From an uncultured Clostridium sp. (GTDB taxonomy: Bacteria; Bacillota; Clostridia; Lachnospirales; Lachnospiraceae), in contig CAMNRM010000035.1 in NCBI GenBank assembly GCA_946553025.1, positions 1 through 53,805 on the forward strand: 53,805 nt of DNA. The letters run 5' to 3'. Of this stretch, positions 8,985-17,090 are shown one piece after another. Under the pieces are notes generated by a model. The model was not told the DNA's origin. It made no database searches and worked only from the letters and a program-made list of their open reading frames with translations. Position 1 is the first letter of the stretch. Each line of letters starts with the position of its first letter. Position numbers and translations under genes: made by a program.

Positions 8985-9011
8985 TTAACATAAAGAAAAA
9001 ATTGCCGATAA
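8985..9011 (+). promoter_or_regulatory. SigD (sigma-28) promoter for flgM operon
   Basis: GCCGATAA at 9004-9011 matches the sigma-28 -10 consensus. TTAAC at 8985-8989 supplies the -35 (TAAC with a 14-base spacer or TTAA with 15). The flgM start is 127 bases downstream. SigD control of flgM gives the known feedback in which SigD makes its own anti-sigma factor. Confidence 0.78.
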
Positions 9012-9137
9012 ACAGTTATATAATTATACATTCTAAAATGAAACAATGGATTGACAAGGCGTAGAGAACACAGATAGACCTTTTCTAGTTAAGATTAACA
9101 TGAAGCTGATTTATCTGTCTGGAAAGGAGGTCGCTAT

Positions 9138-9437
9138 ATGAATGTAACATTTCAAAAACTGAACACGGCATACCGCCCGACAGTCCCTGTAAAGGCCAAG
9201 CAGGTACCTCGAACGGAAAAGATAAAAGGGGATTATGATACCGTAAATATCCGCCGTTCCCAGGCTGCCCCGGAGGATGATGAAACCTTCGCCAGGCTGC
9301 TTGCCCGCAAGGCTGCCGCCCAGTTAGGCGACGGAGCCAGCCAGGAAAAGATGCAGGAAGTGAGCCGCAGGGTTTCTGACGGTTCCTACAAACCGGATGC
9401 CCAGAGAATTGCCGGAAGGCTTTTGGGCCTGGGCTGA
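9138..9437 (+). CDS. flgM: FlgM, anti-sigma-28 factor
   Basis: 99 residues with GGAGG upstream. The C-terminal half carries the FlgM signature: VNIRRSQAAPEDDETFARLL, then EVSRRVSDGSYKPDAQRIAG followed by RLLGLG. FlgM binds sigma-28 in the cytoplasm and is released by export through the finished hook-basal body. The N-terminus (residues 1-35) is basic and unstructured, as expected for an export substrate. First gene of the flgM-flgN-flgK-flgL-yviE-fliW-csrA operon, behind a SigD-type promoter. Confidence 0.95.
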   Translation: MNVTFQKLNTAYRPTVPVKAKQVPRTEKIKGDYDTVNIRRSQAAPEDDETFARLLARKAAAQLGDGASQEKMQEVSRRVSDGSYKPDAQRIAGRLLGLG

Positions 9438-9463
9438 TACAGAAAGGAGTTTAACTGCGGTTC

Positions 9464-9946
9464 ATGGACCAGACAACACAGACAACACTCGATGAATTTA
9501 TCGCCGTAGTCCAGGACACGGCCGAACTGGCTGTTTCAATTGCCAAGATAGAAACATCAAAAGCAGAGGCAGCCTCCGAAAAAAAGCACCATTACCTGGA
9601 CAGCTACATCCAGACCGAACAGGCCATGATTTTAAAGCTGCGCGGCCTTGAACAAAAACGGACACACCTGGCGGAAGCACTTGGCTGGAAAGGGCTTACC
9701 TTCCGCCAGATTCTTGCGAACGCTTCTCCTGAAGACCAGGAAAAGCTTTTGCCTTCCTTTAATCAGTTGGAAGAATCGCTTAAAGGACTGGAAACCTCTC
9801 GAAAAGCTTCCGAACAGATCCTTAATGTACGGCTCCACGAGCTGCAGGTAGCCATCGCCCGCAGAGAGGGCGGCTCCTACGATGATGCAGGAAACGTCAA
9901 TTTAAACAGCCCCTATCGTTCCAAGATGAAAGATCGGTATGTTTAA
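9464..9946 (+). CDS. flgN: FlgN-family export chaperone
   Basis: 160 residues, helical throughout (IAVVQDTAELAVSIAKIE, QTEQAMILKLRGLEQKR, LEESLKGLETSRKASEQ), matching the FlgN chaperone family. The C-terminus (SPYRSKMKDRYV) is the short positively charged tail seen in Clostridia. FlgN escorts FlgK and FlgL, whose genes follow, to the flagellar export gate. It lies 26 bases after flgM with AGAAAGGAG upstream. Confidence 0.9.
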   Translation: MDQTTQTTLDEFIAVVQDTAELAVSIAKIETSKAEAASEKKHHYLDSYIQTEQAMILKLRGLEQKRTHLAEALGWKGLTFRQILANASPEDQEKLLPSFNQLEESLKGLETSRKASEQILNVRLHELQVAIARREGGSYDDAGNVNLNSPYRSKMKDRYV

Positions 9947-9984
9947 TTCGATTTAATGATTTGTAAAGATAGAAAATCGTTATT

Positions 9985-10001
9985 TTAACATTATCTTAAC
10001 A
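9985..10001 (+). promoter_or_regulatory. TTAACA-N5-TTAACA direct repeat (Pho-box-like) upstream of flgK
   Basis: TTAACA at 9985-9990 and again at 9996-10001, an 11-base period as in Gram-positive PhoP boxes. The same arrangement occurs upstream of the PAP2-like gene at 24415-24431. In an AT-rich spacer this can arise by chance. Confidence 0.3.
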
Positions 10002-10069
10002 TTCAATATTGATCATTTACGATTGACCAATATACACAAAACGAACAAACCCATTGGAGGATTAAATTT

Positions 10070-11956
10070 ATGGTAAGAGCAACATTCGCCGGCTATACCA
10101 CCGCACTTTCCGCTTTGCAGGCTAATCAGAAGCGGCTGGATATTTCCGGACAGAACCTTTCAAATATGAACACCCCGGGCTACACCAGACAGCAGCTTAA
10201 GGTGTCAAGCGTAAATTACACCAACCCGATTTCTCATTACTTAAACGATACCCAGGCGGTCGTAGGCTACGGTGTAAGCATGGACGCCGTGACGCAGATC
10301 CGCGATCCTTATCTGGATGCACAGTATCGGAATCAGATTCAGAAGTCGGGCTATAATGACTCCATCAATACGGCTCTGGACAGGCTGGCAGGCATCTTTG
10401 ATGAAAGTGATATCACCGGTATCCGCAAAGCATTTGATAATGTATTATCTACCCTGACCAATATGCAGGACCCGGCAAAAGTAACCGATCAAATTTACGA
10501 TTCCGAGCTCCGCAACCGTATACAGGCGCTGACGAATGCACTGAATAATGCCTCTCGGGATTTGACCAAAGCACAGCAGGACGAACTTCAGAAACTGGAT
10601 GGAACCGGTGTAAATGAAATGGGCGACGTTCAGAACATCAATAATATCTTACAGCAGGTCGGCAAATTAAACCGCGAAATCAAAAACGGACAGATTGCCG
10701 GAATGGACTGCCTGGAACTGATGGATGAACGAAATCTTTTGTTAGATGAACTGGCAAGTTATATTCCTATTGAGGTTACGTATTATAAAGATGCTGCGCA
10801 TGATGGGATTGGCGCAGATCCTACAGATCCAGATAAAGCTGTTGCCCGCCCAAATGAAGAATACCACCTTGACGGACATGGAAATATCGTTGGCCGCCGG
10901 GACTGGCCCGATGACCTGCGGGTAGAGATGGTTTACAAAGATAAAGACGGCAATACACAAAAACTCACCTTAGTTGAAGGCACCATAGGAGAAGATGATG
11001 ATAACTATGGACAGCTTCAAATGCAGGTAGAGTACAAGGATAAAAACGGTAATAATGTTACATGGACCAGTGACAGTAAAACAGCTGTAAATATTTTGGA
11101 TTCCGATGGATCACCCAATGTTTCTTTAACATTTACAGGTCTTACGCAATATAATCCTTTAAAACCAGGAGCACAGTTAGATCCAACTACAGGATCTAAA
11201 CCAGTAACATTTTCCCGGGATACTAATAAAACTCCAGCTGAACTCTCAGGCTATTTTTCTGGTGGTTCCGTGCAAGCTAAACTGGATATGTTGTGGAAAG
11301 ACGGAACAACAGAAGGGATTGCTGATGTAAGAGGTTACGAATTCTACCACAATCAGTTGAATAATCTTGCTTCCGCATTTGCCAGTATAATGAATAAGCT
11401 GAATATTGAAGGAACAAGTGCTAATCCTGATAAAGATAAATCGCAATATCTGCTGGCAAATAAAACTGATAATACAGTAAATGGGATTACAGCAGCAAAC
11501 ATTGGTGTCAGCCAGGGCTGGATTAATGGCAGTGTTCATGTATCTACTACAGATTTGAATGAAGATGGAAATAATAATGATACAATCCTGAAAATGATAG
11601 AAGCGATGAGTGCTGCCTATACAAAAGACGGTTATACAGGTAAGAATTTTTCCGTTAGTGCCACGGAACTTAACGGTGTTGACTTAAAAAATAATTCTTT
11701 CACCGATTACATTAATTATACATCGACAATCCTGGCTAATGACACATATACGAATGCTCAAGACCTGAAAACCAATGTAACCGTATTAAATGGAATTCAA
11801 AATTCCCGTGATGAAGTTTCCGGTGTCAGCCTGGACGAAGAAGCATCCAATATGATGATGTATATTTCCGCTTATAATGCAGCCTCCCGTCTTATGACTA
11901 CATTGGATGAGGCATTGAATACTTTAATTAATAATACTGGTTTGGTTGGTCGTTAA
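10070..11956 (+). CDS. flgK: FlgK, flagellar hook-associated protein 1
   Basis: 628 residues with GGAGG upstream. The conserved N-terminus (GYTTALSALQANQKRLDISG, QNLSNMNTPGYTRQ) and C-terminus (DEEASNMMMYISAYNAASRL, MTTLDEALNTLIN) form the coiled-coil core joining hook and filament. The central ~230-560 region is variable and Asp/Asn/Gly-rich. Base composition falls sharply there: by direct count 57% G+C in 10081-10140 against 32% in 11041-11100. This points to a fast-evolving or exchanged exposed domain. FlgN is its chaperone. Confidence 0.97.
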   Translation: MVRATFAGYTTALSALQANQKRLDISGQNLSNMNTPGYTRQQLKVSSVNYTNPISHYLNDTQAVVGYGVSMDAVTQIRDPYLDAQYRNQIQKSGYNDSINTALDRLAGIFDESDITGIRKAFDNVLSTLTNMQDPAKVTDQIYDSELRNRIQALTNALNNASRDLTKAQQDELQKLDGTGVNEMGDVQNINNILQQVGKLNREIKNGQIAGMDCLELMDERNLLLDELASYIPIEVTYYKDAAHDGIGADPTDPDKAVARPNEEYHLDGHGNIVGRRDWPDDLRVEMVYKDKDGNTQKLTLVEGTIGEDDDNYGQLQMQVEYKDKNGNNVTWTSDSKTAVNILDSDGSPNVSLTFTGLTQYNPLKPGAQLDPTTGSKPVTFSRDTNKTPAELSGYFSGGSVQAKLDMLWKDGTTEGIADVRGYEFYHNQLNNLASAFASIMNKLNIEGTSANPDKDKSQYLLANKTDNTVNGITAANIGVSQGWINGSVHVSTTDLNEDGNNNDTILKMIEAMSAAYTKDGYTGKNFSVSATELNGVDLKNNSFTDYINYTSTILANDTYTNAQDLKTNVTVLNGIQNSRDEVSGVSLDEEASNMMMYISAYNAASRLMTTLDEALNTLINNTGLVGR

Positions 11957-12061
11957 TTTTTAAAAATCTATCATGTTAAATAAAAAATTATACAACTGAA
12001 TCAAATCTATAAGAAAAGAAATCAACAAAACAGACCTAACAAACTGTGGAGGTAAAGCAGT

Positions 12062-13300
12062 ATGCGTGTTACTAATGGAGCAACCTATAGAAATTTTACC
12101 ACTGGTGCAAATAATGTTCATGCCCAGCTGATAAAAAGTTATAATAAAGTTTCCAGCGGGGAAGCCTACGAAAAAGCGTCAGACAGCCCTCTTAACTATT
12201 ACAACAGCCAGAAAATTGACAGCCGTTATCAAGATGTTATCGGCAAGCAGGCATTAATCAAAGATGTACAAAACCGTATCTATCAGCAGGAATTAGGTGC
12301 AAGAGATGTTCAGAGTATCCTATCCAAGGCAAAAGACCAGATCATCTATGCAAATACAGATACCACAAATGATACTCCTCTGTTAAGCCTTCGTGATGAC
12401 CTTCTGCAGAAAGAGCATGAAATTGTCAATGCCTTAAATATGCAGTATCAGAACTTTTATGTATTTGGCGGAAATGATATCTCTACTCCCCCATTTGCAT
12501 TGAGCGGCGACGGAACTACCATTACTTATACGCACACCTTTCCTGGTGCTAGTGAACCAACTACTTTTGAAATGAAATTAGAAGAAACAAAACCTTATCC
12601 TGCTGCTGATCCCACAGAGTATGGGTTTTCACTAAAAGTTGAAACTCCTAGTGGTCAAACTTTTACCTATGATCCCAAAAACCCTCCTGCTGATCCAACT
12701 GATCCTACCGATCCAGGAAATCAGGCCCAGGCACTGTTATTAAAAGCCATGAAAGAGCAAGGACGTATGGACGTTGGCTATGGTTCTATCCGTGACCATG
12801 ATACACTTATTGATACGTACACAGGTGGTGTAAATCTATTAACCGGACTTACTTCGGATGCTGTCAAAGGCGGAGCTGGCGTCCCTGCAACTGATTCCAG
12901 CGGCAAAAGTATCATGGATTATTTAAACGAAAGCCCCCTCGCCCTGATCAGCCGCTCTGTACAGGCGATTGATAAATATGTCGGCGACGCGGATAATCCC
13001 GATCGTGACCGTGCTGAACTCAACCACCTTCTCTCCCAAACCATCACCGATATGGTTACTACGGAGCACAGGGTAAGTGCAGTTTATTCTGATTTAGGAA
13101 ACAAATACCGTCTTCTGGAAGACACCACGGATAAGCTGTCCTTAGAAAAGAATAATTTAACGGAACAGTACACCGACGTATGGGGTGCCGATCCTTATGA
13201 ATCCATCGTTGAGATGTACAACAGCCAGCAGGCTTACAATGCTGCTCTTAAAGTAGGTACAAATTTAATGTCCTCTTCGCTGTTTGATTTTATGCGATAA
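12062..13300 (+). CDS. flgL: FlgL, flagellar hook-associated protein 3
   Basis: 412 residues with GGAGG upstream. Flagellin-like N-terminus (MRVTNGATYRNFTTGANNVH; KVSSGEAYEKASDSPLNY) and C-terminus (SIVEMYNSQQAYNAALKVGT). The middle (~residues 135-290) carries Pro/Asp/Thr-rich inserts (DPTDPTDPGNQ). FlgL sits between FlgK and the filament and is exported with FlgN. The FNVFGGN-type motif near the end of the N-terminal helix (YVFGGNDISTPPF) is typical of the family. Confidence 0.96.
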   Translation: MRVTNGATYRNFTTGANNVHAQLIKSYNKVSSGEAYEKASDSPLNYYNSQKIDSRYQDVIGKQALIKDVQNRIYQQELGARDVQSILSKAKDQIIYANTDTTNDTPLLSLRDDLLQKEHEIVNALNMQYQNFYVFGGNDISTPPFALSGDGTTITYTHTFPGASEPTTFEMKLEETKPYPAADPTEYGFSLKVETPSGQTFTYDPKNPPADPTDPTDPGNQAQALLLKAMKEQGRMDVGYGSIRDHDTLIDTYTGGVNLLTGLTSDAVKGGAGVPATDSSGKSIMDYLNESPLALISRSVQAIDKYVGDADNPDRDRAELNHLLSQTITDMVTTEHRVSAVYSDLGNKYRLLEDTTDKLSLEKNNLTEQYTDVWGADPYESIVEMYNSQQAYNAALKVGTNLMSSSLFDFMR

Positions 13301-13309
13301 ATACACTTC

Positions 13310-13347
13310 ATCTTTGCTGTCTGTCTTCACTGGCGGACGGCAAAGAT
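13310..13347 (+). other. Intercistronic hairpin between flgL and yviE
   Basis: ATCTTTGC (13310-13317) pairs with GCAAAGAT (13340-13347), extended by an inner GTC/GAC. No T-tract follows, so it is more likely an mRNA-stability or processing hairpin than a terminator. It may set different expression upstream and downstream. Confidence 0.5.
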
Positions 13348-13391
13348 TGTGTTGAATTAAAGTTTTTATTCTGTAATAAAAGGAGGTTTTT

Positions 13392-14039
13392 ATGCAACCG
13401 TTGATTAAAATCACGACCGAACCGATTCAGATTACGCGGTTCACACAGAATGCCCGGCTGGTCAGCCCGAATTCTGTTGATATTGAGCGGAGGAAAGCCA
13501 TTGCCCGCCATCGGATGATGCATAAAACAGGCTTACAGGGTTCTGCCTCCATTGAAAATTTAAGCCGGATTAACCGTACATTTTCCCAGCACATGAATAA
13601 TGTCACGCCGCAGCCGCAGGGCGGGCAGAGCCAGTCTTTTGAGCAGCTTGCCTCACAGCAGAGCCGCGCAGCTTCGGTGATGAAAACCGCACCAAAGGTA
13701 CAGGTTCCGCAGAATATCCCTGCACCGACGGCTAATCTTTCTGCTACAGACAGTACGGCTGCTGCCACTGCTGCGAATTCGGTTGCTTCTGCAGTAACGT
13801 CTTCTCAGGTAAGCCAGAGCCAGACCGTACAGGATGTCCCTGCACAGGCGGGTTTATCCTACACAGCACAGCGCGGCGCTTTTGAAATGCGGGTAGCCAA
13901 AGGTGAACTTACCTATCTCCCGCCGCTGACCATGACCATCGTTACCCAGCGTCCTTCCGTTCATGTGGAATACCTGGGCGGCTATAATTACGTTCCACGC
14001 CAGACCGATGCCAGCACAAACATTAATCTATTCACATAG
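13392..14039 (+). CDS. YviE-like protein (DUF6470) of the flagellar operon
   Basis: 215 residues with AAAGGAGG upstream. The N-terminus (PLIKITTEPIQITRFTQNAR) and C-terminus (LTYLPPLTMTIVTQRPSVHV, EYLGGYNYVPRQ) are the conserved parts of the family; the middle is Gln/Ser/Ala-rich low complexity. The position between flgL and fliW matches yviE in Bacillus subtilis. Molecular role is not established. Co-transcription suggests a late flagellar accessory function. Confidence 0.8.
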   Translation: MQPLIKITTEPIQITRFTQNARLVSPNSVDIERRKAIARHRMMHKTGLQGSASIENLSRINRTFSQHMNNVTPQPQGGQSQSFEQLASQQSRAASVMKTAPKVQVPQNIPAPTANLSATDSTAAATAANSVASAVTSSQVSQSQTVQDVPAQAGLSYTAQRGAFEMRVAKGELTYLPPLTMTIVTQRPSVHVEYLGGYNYVPRQTDASTNINLFT

Positions 14040-14054
14040 GAGTGATTGCTTCAT

Positions 14055-14519
14055 ATGACAATACAAACTGATTATGGTATGGTAGAATATCAAGAAGAGG
14101 ATTTACTGATTTTCCGCGACGGACTTTTTGGCTTTCCCAAATTAACCCGTTACCTTCTGCTTCGGATGAATGACGAGGACGATTCCATCCTGCTTATGTT
14201 GTCCGTAGAAGAAAGCAAGGTTGTTTTCGTTTTAATTAATCCGTTTTTCCTCACTCCGGATTATTCTCCCGTCCTTGCTCCTGAAGAACTCGCCTGTCTG
14301 GAATCTGAGGACAGCGGGGAACTTTCCTATTATGCTATTTGTGTCGTACAAAATGATTACCTTGAAAACACTGTAAATCTGAAATGTCCTCTGGTCATTA
14401 ATCCAAAGACTCGTCATGGAATCCAAGTTATCTTAAAAGATTCCGCTTACGGCTACCGCCACAAGTTAGGTTCCTTTGCATCCATCACGAATCCACCAGA
14501 TGACCAGGACGGGGAGTGA
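14055..14519 (+). CDS. fliW: FliW, flagellar assembly factor
   Basis: 154 residues from ATG 14055, preferred over the in-frame TTG at 14046 because AGGAGTG lies ten bases before the ATG and only one before the TTG. Family features: YGMVEYQEEDLLIFRDGLFG, FPKLTRYLLL and CPLVINPKTRHGIQVI. FliW binds flagellin and allosterically antagonises CsrA, giving homeostatic control of flagellin synthesis. The gene is directly followed by csrA, the standard partner-switch arrangement. Flagellin itself is not in this window. Confidence 0.95.
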   Translation: MTIQTDYGMVEYQEEDLLIFRDGLFGFPKLTRYLLLRMNDEDDSILLMLSVEESKVVFVLINPFFLTPDYSPVLAPEELACLESEDSGELSYYAICVVQNDYLENTVNLKCPLVINPKTRHGIQVILKDSAYGYRHKLGSFASITNPPDDQDGE

Positions 14520-14524
14520 CCACT

Positions 14525-14779
14525 ATGCTGATACTTCGACGTAAAAAAAATGAAAGCCTTTTAATTGGAGAAAATATCCGTATAACGATTATTGACTGCG
14601 CCTCCGACGGTGTGCGCCTGGCCATTGATGCGCCAAAACAGATTTCCATTCTTCGTGAAGAGCTTTCCGAGGCAGAACAGACGAATAAAACTGCTCTCTC
14701 TCCTGATTTGCATTCTGTTTTAAAACTTCAATCGTTTTTCCATCATCCTCCGAAAGATGAAAACGAACAGAAAGAGTAA
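14525..14779 (+). CDS. csrA: CsrA, RNA-binding translational regulator
   Basis: 84 residues from ATG 14525 (GGGGAG eight bases upstream; a GTG at 14516 overlapping the fliW stop is less likely). The N-terminus MLILRRKKNESLLIGENIRI and VRLAIDAPKQISILREEL are classic CsrA beta-strands, including the C-terminal RNA-contacting stretch. CsrA represses flagellin translation by binding GGA motifs and is inhibited by FliW. The tail after residue ~60 is longer and more polar than usual. Last gene of the operon, followed by a strong terminator. Confidence 0.96.
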   Translation: MLILRRKKNESLLIGENIRITIIDCASDGVRLAIDAPKQISILREELSEAEQTNKTALSPDLHSVLKLQSFFHHPPKDENEQKE

Positions 14780-14780
14780 A

Positions 14781-14822
14781 AAAGATGCTGCGGGTCTTGA
14801 TGATCTTGCAGCATCTTTTTTT
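14781..14822 (+). terminator. Rho-independent terminator after csrA
   Basis: AAAGATGCTGC (14781-14791) pairs with GCAGCATCTTT (14808-14818) and runs into a T-tract. It ends the flgM-csrA operon. Confidence 0.93.
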
Positions 14823-14856
14823 AATTCGTTAAATGTAAGAAAATAAATCAACGGTA

Positions 14857-14913
14857 CAATTAAAAAATATCTTTACGCCTTAATTCCTCCACATTTTCTT
14901 GAGTATCTATGGA
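14857..14913 (-). pseudogene. Decayed C-terminal copy of a small antitoxin-like gene
   Basis: Directly after the PIN toxin stop, and in the same frame, the minus strand reads SIDTQENVEELRRKDIF then stop. This parallels the end of the 60-residue protein at 15618-15800 (SVDAQEYVEDLRSNDRI). The DNA beyond the stops is also similar (ATCAAYGGTRCAAT near 14849 and 15589). It looks like the surviving tail of a duplicated gene whose body was replaced by the PIN module. Confidence 0.6.
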
Positions 14914-15294
14914 TTATATATTTTCTAATCTCTTTTGTAATTTTTTATCAAAGGTTATGATGCTAATCCCCTTTTCTTTCTTATAACCATATAAAAGACA
15001 ATCTACAAAATCCAGCTTTGGCGTTTTATCGAAAATCTCTAATGCTCGAAGTAATACATCTGCATATAAAATAATAATATCATTGTTTAATTTGCGAAAA
15101 CTGCTGATAATATCTTCTCTGGAAACCTGATAAAGCCCTTCTAATACATAACAAACTTCTGCCAGTACTTCTAATGTTACATGGCAGCTTTTAGTTCTTA
15201 TCATTTTCCTTATATAGATAAACTGTTCTTCATTATCTCTTAATAAAAACCTTAAAACAGCATTTGCATCTAATAAACACTTATTTCCCTCCAT
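14914..15294 (-). CDS. PIN-domain toxin (VapC-like)
   Basis: 126 residues, starting inside the antitoxin gene (14-base overlap). The PIN acidic residues are visible: Asp in CLLDANAVLRFLLRD, Glu in TLEVLAEVCYVLEG, Asp in KLDFVDCLLYGYKK and Asp in ISIITFDKKL. These form the metal site of a single-strand RNase, usually acting on tRNA or mRNA. The gene is much more AT-rich than the flagellar genes around it, suggesting transfer. The antitoxin is the upstream gene. Confidence 0.85.
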   Translation of the reverse strand: MEGNKCLLDANAVLRFLLRDNEEQFIYIRKMIRTKSCHVTLEVLAEVCYVLEGLYQVSREDIISSFRKLNNDIIILYADVLLRALEIFDKTPKLDFVDCLLYGYKKEKGISIITFDKKLQKRLENI

Positions 15295-15493
15295 ACTTTT
15301 CTACCACCGCTTTCCTCCAAGCATCTTTTTCTTGCTCAATTAAAGCTGTATTTGCATATTGCTGAAGTATCCCTGCTGCTGATTCTTCCCAATCTATCTC
15401 GTTTTCTACTGGAATCACAATAACTTTTTGATTTATTGGTAATGGTTCATTTACACGCACAGCCATTCCATCATAATATCCCACAATTGACAT
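15281..15493 (-). CDS. Antitoxin partner of the PIN toxin
   Basis: 70 residues from ATG 15493 (GAGGTGG upstream; a GTG three codons earlier is also possible). The N-terminal half (GYYDGMAVRVNEPLPINQKV) resembles the small beta DNA-binding or swapped-hairpin antitoxins encoded before PIN toxins. The C-terminal half (AAGILQQYANTALIEQEKD) is a helical neutralising tail. The overlap with the toxin gene is the usual TA coupling. Confidence 0.75.
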   Translation of the reverse strand: MSIVGYYDGMAVRVNEPLPINQKVIVIPVENEIDWEESAAGILQQYANTALIEQEKDAWRKAVVEKYGGK

Positions 15494-15617
15494 ATCATCC
15501 ACCTCACTTTTCTAGAATTTCAAAAAATTTTCCACTCTTATATTTTTTACCTTTTCTTCAAATTTCATATCTTCATAAAGAAAAAAAATCAATGGTGCAA
15601 TATCAAGAAATATCTTT

Positions 15618-15800
15618 TTAAATTCTGTCATTACTTCTTAAGTCCTCCACGTATTCTTGAGCATCTACAGAAAACATTTTTTCTCCTCTCCCCATATATT
15701 TACCAAGATCTAATTTAGAGGATAAATTTCTCTTCCCATCAAGTATTGTAATCATAACTTCTTGTCCAACAGACATATTTATATTTTCATCTTTTCTCAA
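15618..15800 (-). CDS. Small orphan antitoxin-like protein
   Basis: 60 residues from TTG 15800, supported by AGGAGG six bases upstream. The first part (NMSVGQEVMITILDGKRNLS) looks like a short beta-rich domain and the end (SVDAQEYVEDLRSNDRI) like a helical antitoxin tail. No toxin gene follows directly. A decayed copy of its tail lies after the PIN toxin. Family not recognised; antitoxin assignment rests on size, context and tail. Confidence 0.5.
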   Translation of the reverse strand: MRKDENINMSVGQEVMITILDGKRNLSSKLDLGKYMGRGEKMFSVDAQEYVEDLRSNDRI

Positions 15801-15825
15801 AAATTACCTCCTGGACTACGATAAA

Positions 15826-15853
15826 TGCCGTAGGTTTTATTCAACCTGCGGCA
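15826..15853 (-). terminator. Hairpin downstream of the nucleotidyltransferase-family gene
   Basis: TGCCGTAGGTT (15826-15836) pairs with AACCTGCGGCA (15843-15853) with one mismatch. On the minus strand the T-tract is short (TTTATC), so termination may be weak. It marks the likely 3' end of the fliD-fliS unit. Confidence 0.6.
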
Positions 15854-15867
15854 CCTTCATTTGTAAA

Positions 15868-17040
15868 CTACTTCGTAAACACCCTCAACATCAACCTCAC
15901 GCCCCGGACAATCCAGAACACAGGTAAAAGTGCAGGGGTTTTTTCCAGACTTGGGTAAATGGACGACATATAGTGGTAGTCCGGAAAGGCCCAGCGCACC
16001 TTTTTCATCGCCTGTTCCTTCTTCTTTTCCCACTTTTCCCGCCGAAGTTCCCGGCTTTCCTGCTTTCTTTCTTTTTCAATATCCCGTTCAATAATGCTCT
16101 GCAGGCGCAGCGCCTGTTCGTCGGACTCGTGGTTGATAATCCCCTTGGTCAGAAGACGGTCTTCCAGTACGTCGTACACGGACATATCGTCTAACTGATT
16201 CTGGAAATAATTATCCTTTTTATCCCCAAACCACATATAGGAAATCCGAAGAATCTTCTCCGCCAGATCTTCAATCTGAAAATCCGCCAGATTTTTTTTC
16301 ACCGCCTCATGGTGCAGTTCATCCCGCCAGATAATATGAAAATGCAGCAAATCCAGCACTTCCCGCAGGGTCAGTTCATCCATAACATAATGGTAGGCAG
16401 CCCCGGCCATGCGGTAGATAAACTCGCTTTCCGGGGGCAGCATCCGAATATAGTGATAAGGCTCCTTGTTTATTGCTGTTTCCAGGAGCCTTGTCATATT
16501 CTTTATATACTTTGCAGTCCTAAAGGGAAGCTGTGTATACAGCATAACGGAAATGCCGGATACCTTGTTCATCCGCTCTCCCATCCCCTTATAGTTCTGG
16601 TCAATCTCATAACCTAAATCAATCAGATAACCTTTGGCATAAAAATAATTTTCTTCATCCAGCAAAATCTGAAGAGCGTTATTATATGCCATCTCCGGAA
16701 TCTTATAAAAATCCCGGATATATTCATAGGTCAGGACAGTGCAGGAAATCTCCCGCATATCCAGCCAGGTCAATATCTCCTTAACCTGCTCCTTACAGTT
16801 TTCCCCAAAAAGCAAAGCTTCCTGGTAACGCTCAAAAAAACGATCCCGCCACTTATCCGGCAGAGAATCTCCCTTGCCTAGAATTCCCAGATAAACAATA
16901 TTTGATACTTTATGAAAATCTGCCAGACGAAACATTCTTTCCCAGTCAAGACGGCTGTAGGCCACCCGCAGATCATCCTGACGAATAACTGAGGACACAA
17001 TTCCCACCAGGGAACGCCCTTCAAACAATAATTGATTCAT
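15868..17040 (-). CDS. Nucleotidyltransferase-family protein (PF14907-like), active site apparently lost
   Basis: 390 residues. Overall organisation matches the uncharacterised nucleotidyltransferase family common in Gram-positive surface-polymer loci: an N-terminal helical domain, a central strand region (VLTYEYIRDFYKIPEMAY; NNALQILLDEENYFYAKGYL; LIDLGYEID) and a helical C-terminus. In active relatives the centre contains a DxD preceded by an Arg. Here the corresponding stretch is NNALQILLDEE without a clear DxD. The C-terminus is basic and may lie at the membrane. It is last in the fliD-fliS unit; a flagellar link is positional only. Confidence 0.6.
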   Translation of the reverse strand: MNQLLFEGRSLVGIVSSVIRQDDLRVAYSRLDWERMFRLADFHKVSNIVYLGILGKGDSLPDKWRDRFFERYQEALLFGENCKEQVKEILTWLDMREISCTVLTYEYIRDFYKIPEMAYNNALQILLDEENYFYAKGYLIDLGYEIDQNYKGMGERMNKVSGISVMLYTQLPFRTAKYIKNMTRLLETAINKEPYHYIRMLPPESEFIYRMAGAAYHYVMDELTLREVLDLLHFHIIWRDELHHEAVKKNLADFQIEDLAEKILRISYMWFGDKKDNYFQNQLDDMSVYDVLEDRLLTKGIINHESDEQALRLQSIIERDIEKERKQESRELRREKWEKKKEQAMKKVRWAFPDYHYMSSIYPSLEKTPALLPVFWIVRGVRLMLRVFTK

Positions 17041-17090
17041 CGCACTCTCTTTATACTGTTCCTATGATTTTGTCTGTTTTCTATTTTCTG

